64,000 bases of DNA from Streptomyces himalayensis subsp. himalayensis (GCF_013778455.1 NZ_JACEHE010000007.1:124001-188000), one strand, 5' to 3'. Counted from the first letter of the stretch, positions 50,453 to 60,781 are shown. Program-made: numbers and translations. Notes: generated by a model not told the origin, from the sequence alone.

Positions 50453-50731
50453 ATGGCCTATGAGATTCCGGTGACGCAAGCCCGGGCCGAGCTAGCCGAC
50501 CTGATCAACCGCGTCGTGTACGGCGGAGAGCGCGTGGTCGTCACCCGCCACGGGAAGCCCCTCGTCGCCCTGGTCTCGGCCGCTGACCTGCAACGTCTCG
50601 AGGAGACGGAGGGTGCAGGAGAGGAGCAGGTGATCAGCTCGGTCTCCACCGTCCGCTCCATGCCGTCCGCTCCGGGCGAACGCCAGCGGTTCGGCATCGC
50701 CGCCGAGCACCGGGGGCCCAAACCGACGTAG
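50453..50731 (+). CDS. Phd/YefM family antitoxin (no adjacent toxin)
   Basis: This 92-residue protein has a clear Phd/YefM N-terminal DNA-binding fold (IPVTQARAELADLINRVVYG, GERVVVTRHGKPLVALVSAA) and a disordered C terminus (SSVSTVRSMPSAPGER...) where a toxin-binding helix would be expected. No Doc, RelE or PIN toxin follows; 100 bp on, there is a strong terminator and then an opposite-strand gene. It is an orphan antitoxin or a simple autorepressor, possibly also acting on the divergent clpP. Confidence 0.88.
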   Translation: MAYEIPVTQARAELADLINRVVYGGERVVVTRHGKPLVALVSAADLQRLEETEGAGEEQVISSVSTVRSMPSAPGERQRFGIAAEHRGPKPT

Positions 50732-50798
50732 CGCGGGGGTCGTTCAGGCGGACGCGCCTGGACGCGCCATGGAAGCTGCCCCGACGACCACGTAAAAG

Positions 50799-50841
50799 AC
50801 CGTGCGCCCCGACAGATACTGCGGGGGCGCACGGTGGTTTT
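50799..50841. terminator. Strong bidirectional terminator
   Basis: A perfect 12-bp stem ACCGTGCGCCCC / GGGGCGCACGGT with a 13-nt loop is followed by GGTTTTT on the + strand and preceded by GTAAAAG, giving a T-run on the - strand too. It closes the convergent Phd-like and YhgE-like genes. Confidence 0.88.
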
Positions 50842-50896
50842 TCTGCGTGGCGTTCGGTATCCGCCCGGAGTCGTTGGCCTGTTGATCCCCGTGTGG

Positions 50897-51940
50897 TCAG
50901 TGCGCGAGGGCGCGTTCCCGCTCGGCCGGGGGCTCGGTGACCGTCGGGCGGCGCTTCAGTGCGGCCCCGAGGAGGACGGTGCCGAGCCCGAGTACGGCCC
51001 ACCCGGTAAGCACGAGGGCGGGGCCCGTCGCGGCGGCGCCGTCGAAGAAGGAGACCGACCGCAGCAGAGATGCCCCGGCGCCCGGCGGCAGCCACTGGCC
51101 GATCATGCCCACCGGCTCGGGCAGCATCTGAGGGGCCGAACTCGCGCCCGAGAACGGATTGCCGAGCAGCACGACCACGAAGGCGCCGACCCCCATGCCC
51201 GCCGGTCCCAGCAGCGCGGCGAGACCGGCGACTGCGGCGCTCACTGCCAGGGTCGACAGGCCCAGCGCCCCGACCTCCGTCCACCAGTCGCCGGAGAGCA
51301 CGCCCAGCCAGCTGTCCGCGATGGAGACCGCGGCGACGCCGACCAGTACGGCGGATCCGACCAGTGCGGCGACGGCGCGTATGCCGCGCAGACCGAGCAC
51401 GGTGACCGCGCCCCCGGCGGCCACGCCTGCCAGCGCCATCGGCAGCACGCTCGCACCCAGTGCCGTGCCGCGCGGGTCCGCCGCCGGGGCCGCGACGACG
51501 TCGACGGTCTCGACCTCGACTCCCGGCGGGGCCTGCTCGGCCACCGCCTGCTGGAGGAGCTGGGCGACCAGTGGGCTCGCGGCCGAGGCGGTGAGCAGCT
51601 TGGGTCCCTGCTCCGTGGTGACGACCGCTCCGTATACGGTCCGGTCCTCGATGGCACCGCGGGCCGCCGCCTCGTCCGCGTAACGGTGGATCTCGAAGGC
51701 GCCGTCCCGCTGTTCGAGTTGGCGCTGCAGCGGGGCCGTGGCGGCCGCGGGCCCGGCGACGCCGAGGGGCAGGTCACGCGGTGCGGTGCGGGCGGCCGGC
51801 CAGGCGAAGGCCCACAGTGCGAGGGCCACCACGACGGGGATCAGAACGACGACGGCGGCGATACGGCGCCGGGGGATGGAAGCAGCCTCGGATGGGCGCT
51901 GCATCGGAGTCGGCGCCGCCGTTGCGGATGACGTGGACAT
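50897..51940 (-). CDS. YhgE/Pip-like ABC-2 type membrane protein
   Basis: This 347-residue membrane protein has an N-terminal helix (about 27-45), an extracytoplasmic domain of about 120 residues (DLPLGVAGPAAATAPLQRQL, YGAVVTTEQGPKLLTASAAS, VDVVAAPAADPRG) and then five to six helices from about 170. This is the architecture of actinobacterial DUF3533/YhgE-type proteins, which resemble the permease half of ABC-2 drug exporters without an ATPase gene nearby. ATG 51940 follows GGAGGAG. It is divergent from a TetR repressor with operator-like sites, so it is probably that repressor's target. Confidence 0.83.
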   Translation of the reverse strand: MSTSSATAAPTPMQRPSEAASIPRRRIAAVVVLIPVVVALALWAFAWPAARTAPRDLPLGVAGPAAATAPLQRQLEQRDGAFEIHRYADEAAARGAIEDRTVYGAVVTTEQGPKLLTASAASPLVAQLLQQAVAEQAPPGVEVETVDVVAAPAADPRGTALGASVLPMALAGVAAGGAVTVLGLRGIRAVAALVGSAVLVGVAAVSIADSWLGVLSGDWWTEVGALGLSTLAVSAAVAGLAALLGPAGMGVGAFVVVLLGNPFSGASSAPQMLPEPVGMIGQWLPPGAGASLLRSVSFFDGAAATGPALVLTGWAVLGLGTVLLGAALKRRPTVTEPPAERERALAH

Positions 51941-52011
51941 CGTGCTCCTCCATTGGTTCGGCTGAGTCGGCCTGTCGGGAGGTCCCGCGCGAACACATCG
52001 GCGACCAAAGA

Positions 52012-52099
52012 GAATGATCGTTCGTTTTATTTTCTGGCCCTCACTGTCCTGCCGTGCCGGTCGATTGTCAAGAAGGAATGTTCGTTTTAGATTGGGCGC
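52012..52099. promoter_or_regulatory. tetR promoter with two TetR-type operator copies
   Basis: GAATGATCGTTCGTTTTA (52012-52029) and GAATGTTCGTTTTA (52076-52089) share a half site; the first contains the near-palindrome GAATGATCGTTC. For tetR, TTGTCA (52065-52070) and TAGATT (52088-52093) are 17 bp apart, placing transcription start at 52100, the A of the ATG. The second operator overlaps that -10 box. Confidence 0.65.
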
Positions 52100-52723
52100 A
52101 TGGCTCGCGTATCTCAGGAACACCTCGACGCTCGCCGACGTCAGATCCTCGACGGTGCGGCGCGATGCTTTGCCCGCAACGGCTTCCACGCCACGTCGAT
52201 GCAGGACGTCCTCAAGGAGGTCGACCTCTCGGCCGGCGCCGTCTATCGGTACTTCACCGGCAAGGAGGACCTGATCCGGGCCATCGTCACCGAGGTGCTG
52301 GGCGAGATCCGTGGCGCCTTCGAAGCGGCCGCCGTGCAGAGCCCGCCACCACCGCCCGACGAGCTCGTGGGACATGTCATGAAGGAGGTCCTGGGCAGGC
52401 GGAAGGGACTGTCGTACGAGGACGAGTCGGGTTTTCCCCGGCTGCTGGTGCAGGTCTGGACGGAGACTCTGCGCAACGACGAGTTGTCGGCCCAGCTCAG
52501 GGAGGGCTACGACACCGTGCGTGCTGCATGGTGCAAGGTCGTCGAGGCGTACCAGACGGCCGGGATGATGCGCACAGACATCCCGCCCGAGCATGTCGCC
52601 CGGACCATGATCGGAGTGGCGCAGGGGTTCTGCGCTCAGCAGGCACTGTTCGGGGCGGTGCCGGTCGAGGTGCTTCAGAACGGGCTGCGGGGGCTGATGA
52701 GTATGGGGCAGCAGCCTCGTTGA
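52100..52723 (+). CDS. TetR/AcrR family transcriptional regulator
   Basis: This 207-residue TetR-type repressor has the helix-turn-helix at about 11-58 (RRRQILDGAARCFARNGFHA, SMQDVLKEVDLSAGAVYRYF, TGKEDLIRAIV), followed by an all-alpha ligand and dimer domain with a Pro-rich insert (QSPPPPPDEL). ATG 52100 has no ribosome site, consistent with a leaderless transcript. The divergent YhgE-like membrane protein and the two operator copies between them indicate a drug- or lipid-responsive export unit. Confidence 0.9.
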   Translation: MARVSQEHLDARRRQILDGAARCFARNGFHATSMQDVLKEVDLSAGAVYRYFTGKEDLIRAIVTEVLGEIRGAFEAAAVQSPPPPPDELVGHVMKEVLGRRKGLSYEDESGFPRLLVQVWTETLRNDELSAQLREGYDTVRAAWCKVVEAYQTAGMMRTDIPPEHVARTMIGVAQGFCAQQALFGAVPVEVLQNGLRGLMSMGQQPR

Positions 52724-52970
52724 GGTCCTTCCGCTCCCTGCGGTACGCCCGCTCCCGACGGGGTGCGATCGACGGGCATGAAGGACACGGAAGTCGGTTA
52801 ACGTCCCTGAAACTCCGTCGAACTAGCCTGCACCACCATGTCACCAGGGGTTTCACGGTCGGAGGTGCGCAGGATCGCGTGTCTGGGCCGTGTACGACAT
52901 CCAGCCCCGTCGTGGTGACCGCGGCAGCCGGACCCCGCACGGTCCGGCTCGAGACTGTGAGGTGGGACGC

Positions 52971-53273
<303 letters not shown>

Positions 53274-53283
53274 GGGGGACGTG

Positions 53284-53587
53284 ATGATTCCTGGAGAGAT
53301 CCTCTTCGCGGACGAGCCCGTCGTCGTCAACGAGGGCCGCGAGGTCACGCAGCTCACCGTCCTCAACGCCGCCGACAGGCCCGTGCAGGTCGGCTCCCAC
53401 TACCACTTCGCCGAGGCCAACCCCGGTCTGGAGTTCGACCGCGCGGCCGCGCGCGGCAAGCGGCTCAACATCGCCGCCGGCACCGCCGTGCGCTTCGAGC
53501 CCGGAATCCCCGTCGACGTCGAACTCGTACCGCTCACCGGCGCCCGCGTGGTGCCCGGACTGCGCGGCGAGACCGGAGGTGCCCTCG

Positions 53588-53595
<8 letters not shown>
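53284..53595 (+). CDS. ureB: Urease subunit beta
   Basis: This 103-residue beta subunit has the typical [20 protein letters not shown] start, [20 protein letters not shown] with the active-site flap-contact His pair, and [17 protein letters not shown]. It is 10 bp behind ureA, and its stop overlaps the ureC start by 8 bp. I start at ATG 53284; the GTG immediately before (53281) is also possible after GAGGGGGAC. All family residues appear intact. Confidence 0.93.
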
Positions 53596-55309
<1,714 letters not shown>

Positions 55310-55317
55310 GCCGGGTC

Positions 55318-55992
55318 ATGTCCAGAGCTGCACTTCTTGTCCTGGCCGACGGCCGCTTCCCCGCTGGTGGGCACGCCCACTCCGGCGGGGCCGAGGCGGC
55401 CGTCAAGGCCGGGCGCATCACCGGCGCCGCGAGCCTGGAGGAGTTCTGCCGTGGGCGGCTGCACACCTCCGGGCTCGTGTCCGCCTCTCTCGCCGCGGCC
55501 GCCGCGCTCGGTCTCGATCCGGTGGAGCTGGACGAGGCCGCGGATGCCCGTACGCCTTCGGCCGCACTCCGTACCGCTGCCCGGCGGCTGGGGCGGCAGA
55601 TGATGCGGGCCGCGCGGGCGACGTGGCCGCATCCCGAGTTGGACGCGGTGGCGCGGTTGTTTCCCAAGGGCGCCCATCAGCCTGTTGTGCTGGGGGTGGC
55701 CGCTCGGGCTGCCGGGCTGGGGGCGGATGATGCCGCGTACTGCTCTCTGTACGAGAGTGTCAGTGGGGCGGCCACCGCGACGGTGCGGTTGCTGAGTCTT
55801 GATCCCTTTGATGCGACGGGGGTTCTGGCTCGGCTCGCGCCCGCGATGGACCTTGTCGCCCGGGATGCGGTCGATGCGGCGCGGCGGGCGGTCGAGGACG
55901 GGGTTGATGCGTTGCCTGCGGGATCCGCGCCGTTGCTGGAGATCAGTGCGGAGGCGCATGCTGCTTGGGCTGTGCGGCTCTTCGCTTCGTAG
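55318..55992 (+). CDS. ureF: Urease accessory protein UreF
   Basis: This 224-residue all-alpha GTPase-regulating accessory protein bridges UreD and UreG during nickel insertion. Visible features are LLVLADGRFPAGGHAHSGG, EFCRGRLHTSGLV, RRLGRQMMRAARATWP, KGAHQPVVLG and LYESVSGAATATVRLLSLDP. ATG 55318 is 8 bp after the ureC stop. Compared with ureC, third-position G/C drops in the last third (for example gtt, gat, ctt codons), and the gap to ureG is unusually long for this operon. Confidence 0.92.
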   Translation: MSRAALLVLADGRFPAGGHAHSGGAEAAVKAGRITGAASLEEFCRGRLHTSGLVSASLAAAAALGLDPVELDEAADARTPSAALRTAARRLGRQMMRAARATWPHPELDAVARLFPKGAHQPVVLGVAARAAGLGADDAAYCSLYESVSGAATATVRLLSLDPFDATGVLARLAPAMDLVARDAVDAARRAVEDGVDALPAGSAPLLEISAEAHAAWAVRLFAS

Positions 55993-56146
55993 GGGGTGGG
56001 TTGCTGGTTTTCTTCCCCCACCCCGCCCCTTCCCGTAACCAGGGGCCCTGCCCCTCGACCCCGCTGGGGGCTTCGCCCCCCAGACCCCCTATCGCCCTGA
56101 CGGGCTCGTCCTCAAACGCCGGACGGGCTGAAATCGGAGCCGCCCC
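55993..56146. repeat. Dispersed hairpin/repeat element inside the urease operon
   Basis: The 154-bp ureF-ureG gap holds two hairpins, AGGGGC-CCT-GCCCCT (56041-56055) and CTGGGGGC-TTC-GCCCCCCAG (56064-56083), and a copy of CAAACGCCGGACGGGCTG (56113-56130), nearly identical to 14454-14471. Sequences of this type occur in many Streptomyces intergenic regions. It could reduce expression of ureG and ureD. Confidence 0.65.
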
Positions 56147-56845
56147 ATGCACCTTGACCACTCCCCCTCCCACTCCCACTCCCACGACGGACCCTCCGCC
56201 CTCAGCGCCGACGCGCACCGGCCCGACGGCTCGCGCCGCGCGATCCGCATCGGCCTAGGCGGGCCCGTCGGATCCGGGAAGACCGCCACGGTCGCCGCGC
56301 TGTGCCATGCCCTGCGCGACGAACTGTCCCTCGCCGTCGTCACCAACGACATCTACACGCGCGAGGACGCCGAGTTCCTGCTGCGGGAGGCCGTGCTGCC
56401 GCCCGAGCGGATCACCGCCGTGGAGACCGGGGCCTGCCCGCACACCGCGATCCGTGACGACATCTCCGCCAACCTCGAGGCCGTCGAGGATCTCGAGGAC
56501 GAGGTCGGCCCGCTGGATCTCATCCTCGTCGAGTCCGGCGGGGACAATCTGACGGCCACGTTCTCCAAGGGGCTCGTCGACGCGCAGATCTTCGTCATCG
56601 ACGTGGCGGGCGGCGACGACATCCCGCGCAAGGGCGGGCCGGGGGTCACCACGGCCGACCTGCTCGTCGTCAACAAGACGGACCTCGCGCCGTACGTCGG
56701 CTCCGACCTGGCCCGGATGGCAGCCGACGCCAAGGCACAGCGGGCCGAACTGCCTGTCGTCTTCCAGTCCTTGAGGGACGACAAGGGCGTCGCGGCCGTC
56801 GCCGACTGGGTGCGCGGGCAGCTCGCCGCCTGGACGGCGGCATGA
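56147..56845 (+). CDS. ureG: Urease accessory GTPase UreG
   Basis: This 232-residue SIMIBI-class GTPase delivers nickel to urease with UreF and UreD. Walker A is GGPVGSGKT (38-46), followed by [12 protein letters not shown], the CPH nickel/zinc motif in [26 protein letters not shown] and [11 protein letters not shown]. The N terminus carries a His-rich stretch ([14 protein letters not shown]) that should bind spare nickel, replacing a separate UreE, which is absent. It overlaps ureD by 4 bp. Confidence 0.94.
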   Translation: MHLDHSPSHSHSHDGPSALSADAHRPDGSRRAIRIGLGGPVGSGKTATVAALCHALRDELSLAVVTNDIYTREDAEFLLREAVLPPERITAVETGACPHTAIRDDISANLEAVEDLEDEVGPLDLILVESGGDNLTATFSKGLVDAQIFVIDVAGGDDIPRKGGPGVTTADLLVVNKTDLAPYVGSDLARMAADAKAQRAELPVVFQSLRDDKGVAAVADWVRGQLAAWTAA

Positions 56846-57603
56846 TGACCTCGGCCGGCGTCCGGGCCACCGCCCGGATCGCCGCCACCGCGGACGGCCG
56901 GGGCGGCACCGCCCTGCCCGTACTCGACGGCGAGGGCCCGCTCGCCCTGCGCCGCACCCGTGCCGCAGGGTCCGAGGCGCGCGTCATGCTCGTCGGTGCG
57001 ATGAGCGGTCCGCTCGGTGGGGACCATTTCACCGTCGAGGCGAACGCACATGAGGGCGCGCGGCTCCACGTCGGTTCGGCCGCCGCAACCATCGCCCTGC
57101 CCGGGCAGGCGAAGGGCCCGGCGCGTTACGACGTCAGGCTCACCGTCGCCGATGACGCCGAACTGCACTGGCTGCCCGAGCAGCTGATCTCCGCGTGCGA
57201 CAGCGAACTGCAGGTCAGAACGCGCGCCGAGCTGGCCGCGGGCGCGCGCCTCGTGCTGCGCGAGGAGCAGGTGCTCGGCCGTGCGGGAGAGGCCCCCGGC
57301 CGGCTCACCAGCCGGCTGACGGTGCGTCGCGCCGGGCGGTCGCTGCTCGACCAGGAGCTGGCGTGCGGCCCCGGTGCGCCCGGCGGCTGGGACGGTCCGG
57401 CCGTGCTCGGCGGGCATCGCGCCGTCGGGCAACTCGTCGTCGTACGGCCCGAGTTCGTGCACGAGATGCCTCGAGCGGCACTGCTCGGCGAGTTCGCCGC
57501 CCTTACTCCGCTTGCCGGACCCGCCGTCCTGGTCACGGCCGTCGCCCCCGACGCCCGGCACCTGCGCCGCGTACTCGACGAAGCGGTTCGGGCGCTCGGC
57601 TGA
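56842..57603 (+). CDS. ureD: Urease accessory protein UreD
   Basis: This 253-residue accessory protein (UreD/UreH) binds apo-urease and forms the nickel passage with UreF. The sequence shows [63 protein letters not shown] and [20 protein letters not shown]. The start ATGA overlap with ureG indicates coupling. It is the last gene of ureABCFGD. The family is variable, but length and motifs fit well. Confidence 0.9.
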   Translation: MMTSAGVRATARIAATADGRGGTALPVLDGEGPLALRRTRAAGSEARVMLVGAMSGPLGGDHFTVEANAHEGARLHVGSAAATIALPGQAKGPARYDVRLTVADDAELHWLPEQLISACDSELQVRTRAELAAGARLVLREEQVLGRAGEAPGRLTSRLTVRRAGRSLLDQELACGPGAPGGWDGPAVLGGHRAVGQLVVVRPEFVHEMPRAALLGEFAALTPLAGPAVLVTAVAPDARHLRRVLDEAVRALG

Positions 57604-57644
57604 GGAGAGGCGGGTCGCCGCTCGTCCCCCGCGCACCGCCCGCG

Positions 57645-58403
57645 TCAGCTGAGCGGCATGCGCGGGAACTTCCTGCCCTCCGGACCCTTCTGCCCCTCGC
57701 GACCGTCCGCGGCCTGTTTCGCCTTCTCGGCCTCCTCGGCCTTGACCACGGCTGCGTACTTGTCGACGTACTCCTGACCGGACAGGCCGAGGATCGCGTA
57801 CATGATCTCGTCCGTCACGGCACGCAGCACCGCCTTCTCGTCCTCCATGCCGCTGTAGCGGGAGAACTCCAGGGGCTTGCCGAAGCGGATCGTCACGGGC
57901 CTGAGGCTCGGGACCACCTGACCGGGCGGCTGGGCCTCGAACGTGCCGATCATCGCGCACGGGATCACCGGCACACGCGCCTTCAGCGCCATCGCGGCGA
58001 CCCCGACCTTGCCCTTGTACAGCCGCCCGTCGTGCGAGCGGGTGCCCTCCGGGTAGATGCCGAGCAGTTCGCCCTTGCTCAGTACCCCGAGCCCCTCCCG
58101 GATCGCGGCCTGGCCGGCCTCCTTGCCGGAGCGGTCCACGGGGATCTGCCCGGCGCTGCGGAAGAACGCCGCGGTCAGCCGCCCCTTGATACCGGGCCCC
58201 GTGAAGTACTCTGCCTTCGCGAGGAAGGTGATGCGCCGTCTGAGGATCGCGGGCATCAGAAAGTGATCCGAGAACGACAGATGGTTTCCCGCGATGATCG
58301 CCGCGCCGGACTCCGGCACATGCTCGAGCCCCTCGATCCGCGGCCGGAACAGCAGCCGCAGCAGAGGCCCCAGAAGCACGTACTTGAGAACGTAATAGAA
58401 CAC
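57645..58403 (-). CDS. 1-acyl-sn-glycerol-3-phosphate acyltransferase (PlsC-like)
   Basis: This 252-residue acyltransferase probably adds the second acyl chain in phosphatidic acid synthesis. The N terminus has a membrane-associated helix (FYYVLKYVLLGPLLRLLF). The catalytic HX4D is H41-LSFS-D46; block III is IYPEGTRS (117-123), and block IV VPVIPCAMIGT. The C terminus ends in a Lys/Glu-rich tail (KAEEAEKAKQAADGREGQK). GTG 58403 follows GAGGAG; the open frame further up is spurious. Convergent with ureD. Confidence 0.88.
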   Translation of the reverse strand: MFYYVLKYVLLGPLLRLLFRPRIEGLEHVPESGAAIIAGNHLSFSDHFLMPAILRRRITFLAKAEYFTGPGIKGRLTAAFFRSAGQIPVDRSGKEAGQAAIREGLGVLSKGELLGIYPEGTRSHDGRLYKGKVGVAAMALKARVPVIPCAMIGTFEAQPPGQVVPSLRPVTIRFGKPLEFSRYSGMEDEKAVLRAVTDEIMYAILGLSGQEYVDKYAAVVKAEEAEKAKQAADGREGQKGPEGRKFPRMPLS

Positions 58404-58791
58404 GGCGCGGCTCCTCGCTCGGCGGGGTCGGCTCCAGGGACCACGAAGCGCCAGGTCCACCGGCATCTGGGGAGTGGTCGTCTCGCGAGCCAGTGTAGGG
58501 CGGTGCGACGCGTCTTTGATCGGAAAGATGCAGACCGGTTGAGCGAATATGTTCGCCGACGTGTACGGGGCCGCGGCCGTGCGAAGTGCCCCGGCTGACG
58601 GATGCACAGGAACCTCACGGAAGCCTGCCCCGGACACCGCCGGAGAGCCGTTCGGCGTCGACGAGGCCCCCTCCCGGGCGACACGCCCGGCGTGTTCCCT
58701 TGGCCTCGGCGGCGGCGGGCGGTGCTCTTGGCCTCCTGCACAAGCAGAAACCTGTGACGGCCACGTGCCCTCACCGCCCCAGGAGGTCCTC
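58404..58791. other. Divergent control region between acyltransferase and inhibitor genes
   Basis: About 388 bp. It contains an A/T-richer patch (TTGATCGGAAAGATGC, then GAGCGAATATGTTCGCC at 58541-58557, which includes the palindrome GCGAA-TATG-TTCGC), a plausible operator/promoter. The rest is G/C-rich without coding signs. Confidence 0.4.
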
Positions 58792-59199
58792 ATGCGCCCC
58801 CTCGCCATCGCCGCCACGGCCCTGATCGCGCTCGCATCGGCCGCTCCTGCCACGGCCGCCCCCGTGCCCACCCCAGGCACACCGCCCAAAGCGCAGAGCC
58901 GCCTGTTCCTGACCGTCTCCGGGGACCAGGACACCTGGATCCGCGGAGTGCTGCTGCGCTGCGCCCCCAGAGTGGTGAGCGGTCATCACCCGCACGCGGC
59001 CGAGGCCTGTGCCGCCCTCGACGCCGCGCACGGCGATCTCGGCGCGCTGCCCGTCGAGAGGCGCATCTGCACCCACCGGTACTCGCCCGTCACCGTGTCG
59101 GCCACCGGCCTCTACCAGGGCCGCATCCTGACCTGGAAGAAGACGTTCGCCAACACGTGCGCGATGGAGGCCGCCACCGGGTACGTCTTCCGCTTCTGA
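58792..59199 (+). CDS. Secreted subtilisin-inhibitor-like protein (SSI family) with His at P1
   Basis: This 135-residue secreted protein has a signal peptide 1-23 (cleavage after ATAA). The SSI pattern is clear: Cys57-Cys73 and Cys93-Cys123 pairs, GDLGALPVERRICT, and a C-terminal WKKTFANTCAMEAATGYVF. The reactive loop aligned with C-P-M-V-Y-D-P of SSI reads C93-T-H95-R-Y-S-P, so P1 is His instead of Met or Lys/Arg. The target protease may therefore differ. ATG 58792 follows AGGAGG. Streptomyces SSIs control secreted proteases around sporulation. Confidence 0.9.
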   Translation: MRPLAIAATALIALASAAPATAAPVPTPGTPPKAQSRLFLTVSGDQDTWIRGVLLRCAPRVVSGHHPHAAEACAALDAAHGDLGALPVERRICTHRYSPVTVSATGLYQGRILTWKKTFANTCAMEAATGYVFRF

Positions 59200-59303
59200 G
59201 GCCCGCGGCCCGTACTTCCCAGGCCCGTGGGCCGTACTTCCCAGGCCCGCGGCCCGTACTTCCCAGGCCGGCGGGCCGTGCTTCCCAGGCCCGCGGCCCG
59301 TAC
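59199..59303. repeat. 22-bp tandem repeat, 4.8 units, starting at a stop codon
   Basis: Units of AGGCCCGCGGCCCGTACTTC plus CC start at 59199, 59221, 59243 and 59265, with a partial copy at 59287. The first base is the last base of the inhibitor gene's TGA. Copies differ at one to four positions. Each unit has a GGCCCGCGGCC-type palindrome. Confidence 0.85.
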
Positions 59304-59304
59304 A

Positions 59305-59342
59305 GTCGCGCAGCACCAGGTCTCCGTCAGGTGCTGCGCGAC
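59305..59342. terminator. Bidirectional hairpin between inhibitor and small membrane protein genes
   Basis: A perfect 12-bp stem GTCGCGCAGCAC / GTGCTGCGCGAC with a 14-nt loop spans the last codons of the minus-strand small gene. It follows the 22-bp repeats and should stop transcription from both convergent genes. Confidence 0.72.
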
Positions 59343-59485
59343 ACCACCATCGCCAAGGTGATCAGACCGATCACGACCCAGCCGAACCACAGCCAGCCGC
59401 TGCTTCCCAAAGCCACCGTGTAGGCAGTCACGACGACCAGACCTCCGACGGTGAGCACCCCCATGACCTTCGTGGAACCGGGCAT
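59327..59485 (-). CDS. Small conserved-type membrane protein, 52 residues
   Basis: ATG 59485 follows GGAGG by 8 nt. The product (MPGSTKVMGVLTVGGLVVVT then AYTVALGSSGWLWFGWVVIG then LITLAMVVSRST) has two membrane helices joined by a short Gly/Ser/Trp loop. Third positions are G/C-biased throughout. It has no similarity I can name, but the good ribosome site, composition and terminator-hairpin overlap at its end support a real gene that is easily missed because of its size. Confidence 0.75.
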   Translation of the reverse strand: MPGSTKVMGVLTVGGLVVVTAYTVALGSSGWLWFGWVVIGLITLAMVVSRST

Positions 59486-59664
59486 CGCAACACCCTCCTC
59501 GTGGCGGGCCCCGACGCGGGCCGGGGCCTTGGGCCATCCTCGCCCGGCCGGGCGCTGTCCGCCAGAGTCGGCCGGTCAACGGTTCTTGCGTCTCCATAGT
59601 GCCGTCGTTCCGGCGCCGGAGGGCGCATCACGGCACACGTGCCGCAAGCAGAAGGTTCCGGCCG

Positions 59665-60615
59665 TCAGCGGCCGCGCGCGCTGAGGGACGCCAGATAGGC
59701 GTTGTACTCCTCGAGCTCCTTGTCACCGTCACGGTCCGCAGCCCGGTCCTTGCGGCGCGCCTGCCGTGCCTCGGAGCGCTGCCACTGGAACAGCAGCGCG
59801 ATCAGCACAAGCACGGACGGGATCTCGCTGAACGCCCATGCGATGCCGCCCGCCGCTGTCTGGTCGCCGAGCGCGTCGATCCCCAGCGAGGCGGGCGGGT
59901 TCGCGTACGTGCCGATCATCGGCGTGGACGCCATCATCAGGGCGATACCGAAGAACGCGTGGAACGGCATGCCCGCGAACAGCTCCAGCATGCGCATCAC
60001 GTAGCCGGGACGGTGCGGCCCAGGGTCGACGCCCATGATCGGCCAGAAGAACACCAGGCCGACCATGAGGAAGTGGACCATCATCGCGATGTGCCCCGGC
60101 TTGGAGCCCATCAGGAAGTCGAAGACGGGCGTGAAGTACAGCGCGTACAGGCTCGCGATGAACAGCGGGATCGTGAACGCCGGGTGTGTGATGATCCGCA
60201 TGTACCAGCTGTGCAGCAGCATCAGCAGCAGCTCGCGCGGTCCCTTGCGACCGCGTCCCGCGACCGGCAGCGCCCGCAGCGCCAGCGTGATCGGCGCACC
60301 GAGCAGCAGCAGGATGGGCGACAGCATGCTGATCACCATGTGCTGCACCATGTGCACGCTAAACATGACCATGCCGTAGTCATTGAGCTTGGTGCACATC
60401 ATGAGCATCACGCTCAGCACACCCACGGTGAACGCCACGGTCCGGCCCACCGGCCAGCCGTCACCGCGCCGGACCAGCCGCGCCACACCCCAGCCGTACA
60501 GGGCGAGCGCCACGAGGCAGCCGATGAGGAAGAACGGGTCCGCGGACCACTCGAGGCCTCGGCCCAGCGTGAACGGCGGCAGATCCATCGTCGTGCCGTG
60601 CCCGCTGTGATCCAT
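59665..60615 (-). CDS. Cytochrome c oxidase assembly protein, CtaG (caa3-type) family
   Basis: This 316-residue membrane protein has about seven helices (from residue 28 to 285) and the family's conserved LMMCTKLNDYGMVMFSVHMVQHMV, GAPITLALRALP, HSWYMRIITHPAF and MVHFLMVGLVFFWPIMGVDP. The His/Met-rich first helices may bind copper for the CuA/CuB sites of cytochrome oxidase. The C-terminal tail is charged (RSEARQARRKDRAADRDGDK). ATG 60615. It stands alone, and oxidase genes are not in the window. Confidence 0.88.
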   Translation of the reverse strand: MDHSGHGTTMDLPPFTLGRGLEWSADPFFLIGCLVALALYGWGVARLVRRGDGWPVGRTVAFTVGVLSVMLMMCTKLNDYGMVMFSVHMVQHMVISMLSPILLLLGAPITLALRALPVAGRGRKGPRELLLMLLHSWYMRIITHPAFTIPLFIASLYALYFTPVFDFLMGSKPGHIAMMVHFLMVGLVFFWPIMGVDPGPHRPGYVMRMLELFAGMPFHAFFGIALMMASTPMIGTYANPPASLGIDALGDQTAAGGIAWAFSEIPSVLVLIALLFQWQRSEARQARRKDRAADRDGDKELEEYNAYLASLSARGR

Positions 60616-60701
60616 CCAACGGCTCCTGATTCGTGGAGGGCCTCCCCTTGCCCGTCAGGAACCGGGGGAGGGTTTTGCGCTGTCTGTCCGCACCAGAGTA
60701 G

Positions 60702-60737
60702 AACTGCCCCCGGCCGTCTCCGCGGCCGGGGGCAGTT
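60702..60737 (-). terminator. Hairpin terminator after pfkA
   Basis: A perfect 15-bp stem AACTGCCCCCGGCCG / CGGCCGGGGGCAGTT with a 6-nt loop, 45 bp past the pfkA stop and before ctaG on the same strand. Confidence 0.85.
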
Positions 60738-60781
60738 CCCGGGATGTACGGGGGTCGCCGTCTGGACACGACCCGGGTGTG

